From: Pseudomonadales bacterium
GTDB taxonomy: Bacteria > Pseudomonadota > Gammaproteobacteria > Pseudomonadales > Ketobacteraceae
Assembly (NCBI GenBank): GCA_002708905.1
Contig: PAPM01000034.1
Span: 62,001-126,000, forward strand
Reading direction: 5' to 3'
Length of the DNA stretch: 64,000 bases
The notes beneath the pieces are model-generated. The model ran no database searches. It was not told the DNA's origin and saw only the letters and a list, made by a program, of their open reading frames with translations. Each line of letters starts with the position of its first letter. The stretch's first letter is position 1. The translations under genes and the position numbers were made by a program. Below, in pieces: positions 1 to 8,374 of this stretch.

Positions 1-420
1 TCCCACGGATTGCCAGAAGTATTTCCACTTGGCTGGTAGTCCACGGGAGTTTCGCTGAACCACCTTGCGATAGTCATCAACCCAGCCCACTGCGCCAAAG
101 ATAAACGTGACAATCAAGACCACCCAGATGTAGCGGTTAGATAAATCCGCCCACAGCAGCGTACTGATGACAATGGCTACCAAGATAAGGGCACCACCCA
201 TGGTGGGCGTGCCCGCCTTGCTGAGATGAGATTTGGGCCCGTCGTCCCGGACTGACTGCCCAATCTGGTGGTAACTCAAACGCTCAATCAGATAAGGCCC
301 TACGATAAAAGCAATGACAAGGGCGGTCAGCACTCCCAAGATTCCCCGAAACGTAAGATACTGGAATACATTGAATACGGAGTAGTATTGCTGGAGGTAA
401 TCGGCCAACCAAAGCAGCAT
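1..420 (-). CDS. mraY: Phospho-N-acetylmuramoyl-pentapeptide transferase, N-terminal part (cut by window edge)
   Basis: MraY transfers phospho-MurNAc-pentapeptide to undecaprenyl phosphate in the inner membrane, making lipid I. The 140 visible codons start [13 protein letters not shown] and include the family stretch [14 protein letters not shown] and a later VGWVDDYRK, which carries the catalytic aspartates. Hydrophobic segments alternate as expected for a multi-spanning protein of about 360 residues, so roughly 220 residues lie beyond base 1. The start codon overlaps the murF stop by one base (TGATG), implying translational coupling within the division and cell-wall operon. The gene is incomplete only because the window ends. 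Confidence 0.96.
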   Translation of the reverse strand, partial: MLLWLADYLQQYYSVFNVFQYLTFRGILGVLTALVIAFIVGPYLIERLSYHQIGQSVRDDGPKSHLSKAGTPTMGGALILVAIVISTLLWADLSNRYIWVVLIVTFIFGAVGWVDDYRKVVQRNSRGLPAKWKYFWQSVG

Positions 421-1796
421 CAGTGCGCACTCCCCTGAGCCTGTTGACACTCAATCATTCGTTCGATCACTTTTTCCATTGCAGCGCTTCTTGAGCCTTT
501 GATTAAAATGGTTGAATTACGTTGGTTGGCAAACAGGTCTTCCGCTATACGCTGATGATTCTCGCCGGTAATAAACACGCCGCTCCCTGGATTTGATAGA
601 AAGCCTTCCCTGTATAAGGTGGCGGACTCACCCAAACCGTAGACCGTTCCTATTCCCTTCTCAGCGGCGTAGGCACCGATCTCCCGATGCATTTTCGCTG
701 CGGACTGGCCCAGCTCAGCCATTCCACCCAGAACCAGACAGCTATCTCCCTTGAGGTTCGCCAACACATCAATCGCCCCGCGTACGGAATCCGGGTTAGC
801 GTTATATGTATCATCTATCACTTTTAGATCGGTTAACTCTTCCACCACCCGCAATCGGCCTGGCACCGCTTTCACCGCAGCCAGTCCTGCTGCGATTTTC
901 GGAAGTGGACATCCAGCCCCATGGGCAATGGCAATCGCAGCCAACGCGTTGGCAACATTATGCTGCCCAATGACGGACAGCTGCACCGCAAGCTCTTCAC
1001 CTTGTACCAATGCCTTGAATTTGTATTGCCCCATCGCGTTCATCGTTGCAGATTGCAGACAAACATCCGCTGCGGCATCCACCATGGAAAAAGCAAGTTG
1101 TCGACAGTGGGACGCTTTGCTCCGGAAGACCTCGACGAATCGATCGTCCGCGTTTATCACCGCCGTACCGCTTGCCGGTAGCGCCTGATAAATTTCCGAC
1201 TTCGCTTCCGCTACCAATTCTATGGAACCAAAGCCTTCCAGATGCGCAGCGCCCACATTGTTCACCAATGCCACATCCGGAATCACCAAACCGGCGGTAT
1301 ATGCGATCTCGCCCTGGTGATTGGCTCCCATTTCCACCACCGCGAACTCATGTTTGGCTTCCAGCCGGCACAATGTAAGCGGTACACCAATGTCATTATT
1401 CAAATTACCTTTTGTGGACAAGGTCGGGCCCACTTCACTACAAATTGCGGCCACCATTTCTTTTACTGTGGTTTTGCCGCAACTGCCGGTAATAGCAATC
1501 TTCCTGGGTGAAAATTGTTGTAACCAGGCTTTACCCAGCGCGCCCAGCCCCAGGCGGGTATCTGCCACCACAACCTGCGGCAGATTAACATCCTGCTCTA
1601 CGGACACCATGGCAGCCACGGCACCGGCGTCCTTCGCGACCGTTATATATTCGTGGCCATCAAAGTTTTCACCTTGCAAGGCGACAAAGAAATCCCCTGG
1701 CTGAAGCGTACGGGTGTCTGTTGACACACGGGCAAACTCTGCATTCGCGCCAATCAGCTTGGCGTTAATGGTATTCACCAGAGAGGACAAATCCAT
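420..1796 (-). CDS. murF: UDP-N-acetylmuramoyl-tripeptide--D-alanyl-D-alanine ligase
   Basis: MurF adds D-Ala-D-Ala to UDP-MurNAc-tripeptide in the cytoplasm, completing the pentapeptide precursor. The 458 residues have the Mur ligase layout: an N-terminal substrate domain, a central ATPase domain with P-loop TGSCGKTT at about 103-110, and a C-terminal domain beginning after the VPGRLRV stretch. [10 protein letters not shown] and [12 protein letters not shown] are typical MurF motifs. The start follows the murE stop with no gap, and the stop overlaps the mraY start, so the three are translated as a coupled set. Length matches the usual 450-460. Confidence 0.97.
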   Translation of the reverse strand: MDLSSLVNTINAKLIGANAEFARVSTDTRTLQPGDFFVALQGENFDGHEYITVAKDAGAVAAMVSVEQDVNLPQVVVADTRLGLGALGKAWLQQFSPRKIAITGSCGKTTVKEMVAAICSEVGPTLSTKGNLNNDIGVPLTLCRLEAKHEFAVVEMGANHQGEIAYTAGLVIPDVALVNNVGAAHLEGFGSIELVAEAKSEIYQALPASGTAVINADDRFVEVFRSKASHCRQLAFSMVDAAADVCLQSATMNAMGQYKFKALVQGEELAVQLSVIGQHNVANALAAIAIAHGAGCPLPKIAAGLAAVKAVPGRLRVVEELTDLKVIDDTYNANPDSVRGAIDVLANLKGDSCLVLGGMAELGQSAAKMHREIGAYAAEKGIGTVYGLGESATLYREGFLSNPGSGVFITGENHQRIAEDLFANQRNSTILIKGSRSAAMEKVIERMIECQQAQGSAH

Positions 1797-3323
1797 TCAG
1801 TTGCCCTCCCTTTTACCAAAACCAACATTGCCGGCATTCAATCTGGCCAACGCAGTCACCGCCGCATCATAATCGCTATAGGGCAACTTCCGGCCGGCAA
1901 CTTCCTGATAGTCTTCGTGACCTTTCCCGGCGATCAAAACCACGTCGTTCGCTGCAGCATTGCTGATTGCGTAAGCTATGGCTTCTCCACGATCTTCAAT
2001 AAGCTGATATGCAACACCGTGAGGAATGCCTTTTACCATATCGGCAACAATGCCAGAGAAAGTCTCACCACGAGGGTTGTCCGCCGTAATAACCAGCTCA
2101 TCCGCCAGCTGTGCCACCACTTCGGCCATCAGCGGACGCTTGCCCGCATCACGATCACCACCGCAGCCGAACGCACACCAGATCCGCCCCTCCACATGAC
2201 GCTTAAGAGCCAGCAACGCTTTCTCCAATGCGTCCGGTGTATGGGCGAAATCAATAATCACCATGGGTTGATGATCCGTACCCGCCACGCGCTGCATGCG
2301 ACCCAACACCGGCTTCACCTGGCTGAGTGCTTGTGCAGCCTCCGAGAGCTCCACCCCCAGCGTCAACAGCAGGGTCAGGCTGGCCACCAGATTGGCGCCA
2401 TTGAATTCTCCGATCAGTTCGCTTTTCAACGTGGCTTTCGACTCTCCGTAGGCAACCACCAATTCGATTCCCTGCTTGCCATAATGGACTGATTCAGTAC
2501 GCACGGTGACATCATCACGATTCTGGAGAGAGAAGGACCAGAGCCGGGTTGCTTTGTGCATTGCCATGGCCATGGTCGCGACCCGCTCATCATCCCAATT
2601 CAATACCAGATGCTGCAGCCCGGGATGAGAAGCCAATAATGTTTTGGCTTCGGTGTAGGCTTCCATAGTGCCGTGATAATCCAGATGGTCGCGGCTGATA
2701 TTGGTGACCAACGCTGAATAAACCGTCAAACCATCCACTCGCCCCTGCACCAGGCCATGAGAAGAGGTTTCCATGGTGACGCACTGCGCTCCCTGATCAT
2801 ACATTTCAGCCAACAGACGATTGCAGTCCACCACGTCCGGTGTTGTATTTATCGTCGACTGCAATTTCCCCACCAGCCCATTACCCAGGGTTCCAACCAC
2901 ACCACATTGTTGCCCCAGATTCTGCAGCGCTTGAGCGGCCAATTGGCTCACACTGGTCTTGCCGTTGGTGCCGGTAATGGCAACCAGTTTCAACTTGGCA
3001 CTGGGATGGTCATAGAACTTGGAAGCGATTTCACCCAAACGCGCTTTTAATCCAGGGACGGCGATCACAGGCACAGCACAGGGTTGCTGATCATATCCGT
3101 CCGCTTCCACCAATGCTGATCCGGCACCTGCCGAAATCGCCGCAGACAGAAACGCCCGGCCATCACTTTGATGCCCGGGATAGGCCAGAAAGCAATCGCC
3201 TTCTTTTACCTTTCGACTGTCAACTGCCAAACCTGTCACGACTGTTTTCTTCCAACTTTCTTCCAGTTGCAAAAAAGGAACGAGATCCTCTAGATACCGC
3301 TCCACCTTTGTGCCCCTATTCAT
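1797..3323 (-). CDS. murE: UDP-N-acetylmuramoyl-tripeptide synthetase (meso-DAP adding)
   Basis: MurE ligates the third stem-peptide residue onto UDP-MurNAc-L-Ala-D-Glu. The P-loop ITGTNGKTS lies at about 116-124, and the C-terminal domain contains DNPR (in ITADNPRGETF). DNPR is the known signature for meso-diaminopimelate rather than lysine, so this cell makes Gram-negative type peptidoglycan. The 508 residues are slightly longer than the usual 490-500. The ATG overlaps the ftsI stop by four bases (ATGA), and murF follows immediately, consistent with one polycistronic mRNA. Confidence 0.97.
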   Translation of the reverse strand: MNRGTKVERYLEDLVPFLQLEESWKKTVVTGLAVDSRKVKEGDCFLAYPGHQSDGRAFLSAAISAGAGSALVEADGYDQQPCAVPVIAVPGLKARLGEIASKFYDHPSAKLKLVAITGTNGKTSVSQLAAQALQNLGQQCGVVGTLGNGLVGKLQSTINTTPDVVDCNRLLAEMYDQGAQCVTMETSSHGLVQGRVDGLTVYSALVTNISRDHLDYHGTMEAYTEAKTLLASHPGLQHLVLNWDDERVATMAMAMHKATRLWSFSLQNRDDVTVRTESVHYGKQGIELVVAYGESKATLKSELIGEFNGANLVASLTLLLTLGVELSEAAQALSQVKPVLGRMQRVAGTDHQPMVIIDFAHTPDALEKALLALKRHVEGRIWCAFGCGGDRDAGKRPLMAEVVAQLADELVITADNPRGETFSGIVADMVKGIPHGVAYQLIEDRGEAIAYAISNAAANDVVLIAGKGHEDYQEVAGRKLPYSDYDAAVTALARLNAGNVGFGKREGN

Positions 3324-5035
3324 GAATCGGGAGCCGCTTTCTTGGATAACCCGACATAGGTCTCGACTGCTTTGTCGGGGGGAATATTTTTTACTCGCAG
3401 CAGCCCTGCCATCACTCGCGAGAACACGGGCGCCGCCACCTGTCCGCCGTAATACATATCCCCTTTGGGATCGTCAATGACGACCACTAATGCAATCGCA
3501 GGATCTTCCACCGGAGCCACACCCGCGAACAGCGCCAGGTAGCGGTGATCCTGATAACCAGTGGCTGCAACCTTATGGACTGTTCCGGTTTTACCAGCCA
3601 CGCGATATCCCGGCACTCGTGCTTTTTTGGCGGTGCCATGGACATCCACCACACCTTCCATCATATGCACCACCTGGCGGGCAATGGTTTCATCCAGAAC
3701 ACGTTCACCGGTCACATCACCTTCGGTTTTCAGTAAACTGACCTGTCGCTTGATTCCACCGCTGCCCAAAATCGCGTAGGCCTGCGCCAATTGCAGCGCG
3801 GTCACCGACAACCCATAACCATATGACAGAGTTGCCACTTCAATCCTGCGCCACTTTTGTCTCGCAGGCAGCATTCCAACACTTTCACCGGGAAAACCAA
3901 CCCCGGTTGGTTGGCCCAGGCCCAATTTCTGAAAGAAAGAGCTGAGGTAATGCTCGTCCAAGGACAGAGCCAACTTGCTGGCACCAACGTTACTGGATTT
4001 AGCAATAACCTTACCCAAATCAATCACGCCATAATTACTCATATCGCGGATGGATTTGGTACCGATTCGCAAGTAGCCCGGCGAGGTGTCCAGCTTGCTG
4101 TATGGCTTCCACTTTCCACTTTCCAATGCCGCAGCCACGGTAAAGGGCTTCACCGTTGAACCGGGTTCAAACACATCGGTTAATGCGCGATTACGGAAGT
4201 TAGGAACATCCTTTTTGCTACGATTATTCGGGTTGTAAGATGGCTGATTCACCAGGGCCAGCACTTCTCCGGTTTTAATATCAATCGCAACCGCACTGCC
4301 CGAGCTCGCACGATATTCCGTTACTGCAGACAATAACTCGCGATAGGCCAGATACTGCGCCCGCAAATCGATGCTCAAGGTGATATCCGTGCCTGGAGAT
4401 GCCGGCTGTATTAACCCCACATCTTTGATAATGCGACGGCGCAGGTCTTTTATAACTCGCTTTTTACCTTCTTCACCTTTAAGAAACTCATCAAAAGACA
4501 GCTCGATTCCTTCCTGCCCTTCTTCATCGATATTGGTAAAACCCACCAGATGACTGGTGACCTCACCGGCTGGATAGTAGCGTCGATGCTCCTCAATGCT
4601 GTATACACCGGGAATATTCATATCCAGAATCTCCTCCGCCTTGGAAGGATTCATATGCCGGCGCAAGTAAATAAACTGCTTATCCTGATTGCGCAGCACG
4701 CGGTCACGCAAACTGCTTTCCTTGACTCCGGTTTTCTTGGCCAGGAAACTCCAGGCATATTGCGCTTCTATCAACTCCTGGGGATTGGCCCAAAGTGTTT
4801 TTACCGGAGTACTGACTGCCAGGGGCTCTCCGTTTCGATCCTGAATCATGCCGCGGTAAGCAGGAATATTTTCCACCCGCACGACCCTGCGGTCTCCCTG
4901 GTCCTGCAGGAAAGCCTGGGACTCCACCTGCAAATAAAAAAGTCGACCCACCACCAGCAGCGTCAACAACACAAACATGCCCAGCACCAGGTAATGGCGC
5001 CAGGCATAATTCGTTTGGGTTGTGTGATCGCTCAT
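3320..5035 (-). CDS. ftsI: Septal peptidoglycan transpeptidase PBP3
   Basis: FtsI cross-links septal peptidoglycan in the periplasm and is the target of several beta-lactams. One membrane segment lies at about 15-33 after a short cytoplasmic tail. A PBP-dimer domain follows from about 55, then the transpeptidase domain. The three active-site motifs are present: STVK (catalytic Ser at about 293), SSN (about 347-349) and KTGT (about 482-485). The 571 residues match the family. The gene overlaps ftsL upstream and murE downstream by four bases each, the standard order of the dcw cluster. Confidence 0.97.
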   Translation of the reverse strand: MSDHTTQTNYAWRHYLVLGMFVLLTLLVVGRLFYLQVESQAFLQDQGDRRVVRVENIPAYRGMIQDRNGEPLAVSTPVKTLWANPQELIEAQYAWSFLAKKTGVKESSLRDRVLRNQDKQFIYLRRHMNPSKAEEILDMNIPGVYSIEEHRRYYPAGEVTSHLVGFTNIDEEGQEGIELSFDEFLKGEEGKKRVIKDLRRRIIKDVGLIQPASPGTDITLSIDLRAQYLAYRELLSAVTEYRASSGSAVAIDIKTGEVLALVNQPSYNPNNRSKKDVPNFRNRALTDVFEPGSTVKPFTVAAALESGKWKPYSKLDTSPGYLRIGTKSIRDMSNYGVIDLGKVIAKSSNVGASKLALSLDEHYLSSFFQKLGLGQPTGVGFPGESVGMLPARQKWRRIEVATLSYGYGLSVTALQLAQAYAILGSGGIKRQVSLLKTEGDVTGERVLDETIARQVVHMMEGVVDVHGTAKKARVPGYRVAGKTGTVHKVAATGYQDHRYLALFAGVAPVEDPAIALVVVIDDPKGDMYYGGQVAAPVFSRVMAGLLRVKNIPPDKAVETYVGLSKKAAPDS

Positions 5036-5322
5036 GGCTCCACCATTACTATTTCGTTGGGTGCAGGCACCCTCATTTTTAGCTTGCTGCCGGCCAGTTG
5101 CTCTACTCGGTTATAGGAACCCCAGGTACTTTGTTCCAAAAGCAACTGACCCCATTCTACCTGCATGGCGTTATTCTCTATTTGCAGGCGCTGGTGCTCC
5201 GCCACCAGTCGGCGCGTCTCGTAACTGGAGTAGTTCACGGCCACGCTGGAAATAATGACCAACACCAACGCGAGCATAACGAACAACCAGGAACGGGTTG
5301 CGGGATGGATCAGTCGGTTCAT
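5032..5322 (-). CDS. ftsL: Cell division protein FtsL
   Basis: FtsL is a small bitopic membrane protein that, with FtsB and FtsQ, recruits and activates the FtsW-FtsI septal synthase. The 96 residues have a short basic cytoplasmic tail, one membrane segment at about 12-32 ([17 protein letters not shown]) and a periplasmic heptad-type coiled coil. The C-terminal stretch [18 protein letters not shown] resembles FtsL proteins. Sequence conservation in this family is low, so the call rests on size, topology and its fixed place between rsmH and ftsI, both of which it overlaps by four bases. Confidence 0.93.
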   Translation of the reverse strand: MNRLIHPATRSWLFVMLALVLVIISSVAVNYSSYETRRLVAEHQRLQIENNAMQVEWGQLLLEQSTWGSYNRVEQLAGSKLKMRVPAPNEIVMVEP

Positions 5323-6254
5323 GCCACTTTCTCCGCCACCCGCATAATGGCACTGCGGGATCGCACATTCCGTTCCACCTCCTCCGCGGAGGCTTTAACG
5401 GCCTTGCCTATGCTTTTCATTTCCCGCTTCACCATATCATCCCGAATCGGCAGATGACGGGGCACTGGATCGCCTTTTTCCTTACGCTGAATAAACTGCT
5501 TTACCATGCGGTCTTCCAGCGAGTGGAAGCTGATCACCACCAGCCGGCCACCCGGCTTCAGCACACTGAGTGCCTGGCCCAACACCAGCTGCAAGTCATC
5601 CAGTTCACGATTAATGAAAATACGAATTGCCTGAAAGGAACGCGTCGCCGGGTGCTTGCCTTTTTCCTTGGAAGGATTCGCTTTTGCGATCAGGGCCGCC
5701 AGCTCAGCAGTGGTGCTTAAAGGCTTTTCATCCCGCGCAGCCACAATGGCCCTGGCGATCTTCTTGGCAAAGCGCTCTTCACCAAATTCTTTCAGCACGA
5801 CAGCAATTTCATCGACGTCAGCACTGTTCAGCCATTCTGCCGCTGTCTGGCCTGCCTGATTGTTCATGCGCATATCCAGTGGGCCATCAGACATAAAACT
5901 GAACCCGCGCCCGGCATCATCCAGTTGAGGAGAAGACACTCCCAGATCCAGCAATACACCATCAACCTGGCCAGCCAAACCCAATGCTTCAATATGCGCC
6001 GACAATGTGGCGAAAGAATCATGAATAATGGAAAAACGTGGATCAGACTCCGCGAGTTTCTCAGCAGACTGCAGCGCCAGAGGGTCTTTATCAAAGGCAA
6101 TGAAACGGGCTGTTGGCGATAGACGCGCCAGTGCGTGGCGAGCATGACCACCACGCCCATAGGTTCCGTCTATATAGATACCAGCTTCGTTTGTCACCAG
6201 CGCATCCACCGCTTCATTGAGTAGTACGGTTTCGTGTTTCAGTTCCGATGTCAT
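5319..6254 (-). CDS. rsmH: 16S rRNA (cytosine1402-N4)-methyltransferase
   Basis: RsmH (formerly MraW) methylates N4 of C1402 in the 16S rRNA P site using S-adenosylmethionine. The N-terminus [13 protein letters not shown] and the SAM-binding motif GTYGRGGH (about 31-38) are diagnostic, as are [19 protein letters not shown] and the C-terminal [10 protein letters not shown]. The 311 residues match the usual length. It sits two bases downstream of mraZ and overlaps ftsL by four bases. RsmI, which modifies the 2'-O of the same nucleotide, is encoded nearby at 7509-8351. Confidence 0.97.
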   Translation of the reverse strand: MTSELKHETVLLNEAVDALVTNEAGIYIDGTYGRGGHARHALARLSPTARFIAFDKDPLALQSAEKLAESDPRFSIIHDSFATLSAHIEALGLAGQVDGVLLDLGVSSPQLDDAGRGFSFMSDGPLDMRMNNQAGQTAAEWLNSADVDEIAVVLKEFGEERFAKKIARAIVAARDEKPLSTTAELAALIAKANPSKEKGKHPATRSFQAIRIFINRELDDLQLVLGQALSVLKPGGRLVVISFHSLEDRMVKQFIQRKEKGDPVPRHLPIRDDMVKREMKSIGKAVKASAEEVERNVRSRSAIMRVAEKVA

Positions 6255-6256
6255 GG

Positions 6257-6715
6257 TTACAACACCAGATCTTGTACAGCTTGTGGCAGCTCTTCTGCTT
6301 TGACCGGGCCCTCATCGACCCACTGCTGGAAGCCGTTGTCCCAGGCGTCTTCAGGCCAGATTTCCAGCTTCTTACCCAGGCCCACCAGCATGATCTTCTT
6401 TTCCAGCTTCACTTTGTCTCTCAGCAACGGGGGCAGACTTACCCGACCATTGCTGTCCATTTCCACTTCACTGGCATAACCCAGCAGCATACGCTGCAAC
6501 CGCCGGGTTGCCGGATTCAGGGAGGGCATGGCCAGGAGCTTCTGTTCAATCTCCTGCCAGTCAGGGAGGGGGTGCATGGAAAGGCAGTGCCCTTCGAAAT
6601 CCAGGGTCACGATCAACTTCCCATCGCAATATTCGGACAGCGCATCACGAAAACGGCTGGGCATGACCATCCGTCCTTTCGCATCGAGACTGAGCGCGCT
6701 GGGTCCTCTAAACAC
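6257..6715 (-). CDS. mraZ: Transcriptional regulator MraZ
   Basis: MraZ is a DNA-binding regulator that represses the dcw operon by binding TGGG direct repeats upstream of its own gene. The 152 residues contain two tandem SpoVT/AbrB-like domains, each with a DxKGR-type core: [15 protein letters not shown] near 9-23 and [14 protein letters not shown] near 91-104. The start is GTG with a weak AGG ribosome site. Its operators are visible at 6786-6820 and a strong promoter at 6841-6870. It is the first gene of the operon running down to mraY. Confidence 0.95.
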   Translation of the reverse strand: MFRGPSALSLDAKGRMVMPSRFRDALSEYCDGKLIVTLDFEGHCLSMHPLPDWQEIEQKLLAMPSLNPATRRLQRMLLGYASEVEMDSNGRVSLPPLLRDKVKLEKKIMLVGLGKKLEIWPEDAWDNGFQQWVDEGPVKAEELPQAVQDLVL

Positions 6716-6785
6716 TTGGTTACCTGTTGCGTCGTAAACGACTTCTTTTACCCATCAATCTGTGGCCTAATGACTTGGCCACCTC

Positions 6786-6820
6786 TCCCACTTTAACCCA
6801 CCTGGCACCACAAAATCCCA
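6786..6820 (-). promoter_or_regulatory. MraZ operator: four 5-nt boxes with exact 10-bp period
   Basis: Reading the minus strand, TGGGA, TGGTG, TGGGT and TGGGA occur at 6816-6820, 6806-6810, 6796-6800 and 6786-6790, each separated by five bases. MraZ is known to bind TGGGN repeats separated by 5 nt between the mra promoter and the first gene, so this is its expected autoregulatory site. The second box is degenerate (TGGTG). E. coli is usually described with three boxes; the four-fold array here is seen directly. Confidence 0.9.
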
Positions 6821-6840
6821 CTTTGTGACACCTAAGGCAC

Positions 6841-6870
6841 ACTATAGGGAGCGGTACGCTCCATTGTCAA
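6841..6870 (-). promoter_or_regulatory. Sigma-70 promoter of the mraZ (dcw) operon
   Basis: On the minus strand a perfect -35 TTGACA (6865-6870) is followed after 18 bases by -10 TATAGT (6841-6846). Transcription would start near 6834, placing the MraZ boxes at about +14 to +48. The spacer contains a perfect inverted repeat, GGAGCG-GTA-CGCTCC on the plus strand at 6848-6862, which may be a further operator or chance. Confidence 0.82.
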
Positions 6871-7112
6871 GCTGAAAACCCGGGCAAAAATGTGAATTTG
6901 ATACGGAAAAACAAAGACTTACGTGCGCAAACTCACAGCACGACAGAGAATTGGCACACAAAATATCAATACAAAACAGGAGGATAGAAAGGCCTATTAA
7001 AGCCACTTCTAGCAAGCGATAATATTTCGCGATATAAACAGGATGTTTTTAGAACAGTGATGCAGAACACATCAACAGTTTGAGGGATATACGTACAGCC
7101 TGAGTAGAAAAT
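6871..7112. other. AT-rich gap between rnpB and the mraZ promoter
   Basis: This is the rest of the gene-free stretch that starts at the mraZ start codon. I see no convincing reading frame. There is no clear hairpin with a T-run for ending rnpB transcription, although the mature rnpB 3' end lies just to the right. An AGGAGG-like string near 6980 is not followed by a start codon. Confidence 0.4.
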
Positions 7113-7475
7113 GTAAAGTCAACCGATAAGCCGGGTTCTGTCGTGGACAGTCATTCCTCTGGGACGCATGTCACCATACGCCTCTAGCAACCTACCCGTA
7201 TCCAGCGCGGGTCACGCCTTTGGATACCTATTTGGTCTTGCTCCAGGTGGGGTTTTCCATCGCCACGAACTGTTACCAGTCGCGCGGTGCGCTCTTACCG
7301 CACCATTTCACCCTTACCGGCCAGCATGCTGGCTTAGGCGGTATACTTTCTGCTGCACTTTCCGTCGGCTCGCGCCGCCCAGGCGTTACCTGGCACCTTA
7401 CCCTGTGGAGCCCGGACTTTCCTCCCTCCCTTTGCGGGTTACCCCACCAGGAAGAGCGACTGTCTGGCTGACTTC
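7113..7475 (-). ncRNA. rnpB: RNase P RNA, bacterial type A
   Basis: This is the catalytic RNA of RNase P, which matures tRNA 5' ends. On the minus strand it starts GAAGTCAGCCAGACAGTCGC, close to the E. coli 5' end. It contains GGAGGAAAGTCCGGGCTCC and GGTAAGGGTGAAA followed by GGTGCGGTAAGAGCGCACCG. It ends with AGAACCCGGCTTATCGG, all hallmark rnpB segments. About 363 nt matches type A RNAs. The ends are by analogy and may shift by a few bases. Its place between mraZ and rsmI is the same as in Pseudomonas. Confidence 0.95.
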
Positions 7476-7508
7476 AGGGTGCGAAATTAACCCTAAAAGC
7501 CTAAGGAA

Positions 7509-8351
7509 TCAACCCTTGTTTTGCGTCAGGGCCGCGTCGTATAAAGCATTCTTGGCAATGCCGGTCAGCTCGGACACCACTGCACAGGCTTTTTTCAGCG
7601 GCATGTACTCTGCAGTCATTTGCAGTGCCCGCATCACTTTTGGATCGATTACCAGACTACCCTTATGCTCTGCACCCTGTACCAACAACACAAACTCTCC
7701 CCGGGTATGGTGCTGATCTTCCTGCAGCCAGGATAACGCCTCTGCCGCCGGAAGCGTCTTCACCGTCTCAAACGACTTGGTGATTTCCTTAACAACAGAC
7801 ACCACGCGGCCAGCCCCCATCACGGATATAACATCTTCCAAGGTGGACAGGATGCGTTTCGGGGACTCATAAAAAACCAGGGTGGCGGTTTCAGCCAGCA
7901 GGTTTTCCAATTCCCCCTGCCGTGCTTTTTGTTTAGCCGACAGAAACCCCACAAACAGAAAGCGATCCGTGGGCAAACCGGCAATGGATAGCGCTGCGAT
8001 CGCTGCGCAGGGGCCAGGAATGGAGACCACTTCTACATTGGCCTGGTGCATTGCCCGCACCACCCGAAAACCCGGATCACTGATCAGCGGAGTACCGGCA
8101 TCGGAAATCAGTGCCACCGACTGACCGCCCTGCAACAATCCCAGCAACGATTGAATGCGGTCGTCCTCATTGTGATCATGTACCGCCATTAATCTGGTAT
8201 CAATGCCATAATGATCAAGCAGTTTCTTGCTGTGACGGGTGTCTTCCGCCGCGATCACATCAACCTGCTTCAACACTTCGATAGCTCGCAACGTAATATC
8301 GTTGAGATTACCGATGGGTGTTGCCACAATATAGAGAATTCCAGTCGTCAT
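7509..8351 (-). CDS. rsmI: 16S rRNA (cytidine1402-2'-O)-methyltransferase
   Basis: RsmI 2'-O-methylates C1402 of 16S rRNA, completing the modification begun by RsmH. The 280 residues form a tetrapyrrole-methylase fold. Recognisable parts are the N-terminal YIVATPIGNLNDITLRA, the AAEDTRHS motif near 35, the glycine-rich SDAGTPLISDPGF near 105 and VFYESPKRI near 160. It is divergent from lpoA, with only 23 bases between the two start codons, as is common for this pair. It stops just before the rnpB 5' end. Confidence 0.96.
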   Translation of the reverse strand: MTTGILYIVATPIGNLNDITLRAIEVLKQVDVIAAEDTRHSKKLLDHYGIDTRLMAVHDHNEDDRIQSLLGLLQGGQSVALISDAGTPLISDPGFRVVRAMHQANVEVVSIPGPCAAIAALSIAGLPTDRFLFVGFLSAKQKARQGELENLLAETATLVFYESPKRILSTLEDVISVMGAGRVVSVVKEITKSFETVKTLPAAEALSWLQEDQHHTRGEFVLLVQGAEHKGSLVIDPKVMRALQMTAEYMPLKKACAVVSELTGIAKNALYDAALTQNKG

Positions 8352-8374
8352 ATAATCGCAGGCCTGATATAAAA

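Noticed and set aside
8321-8356. Promoter of lpoA using TATAAT at 8351 and TTGCCA at 8321
   Set aside because: The spacing is 24 bases, too long for sigma-70. The -10 alone is not sufficient evidence.
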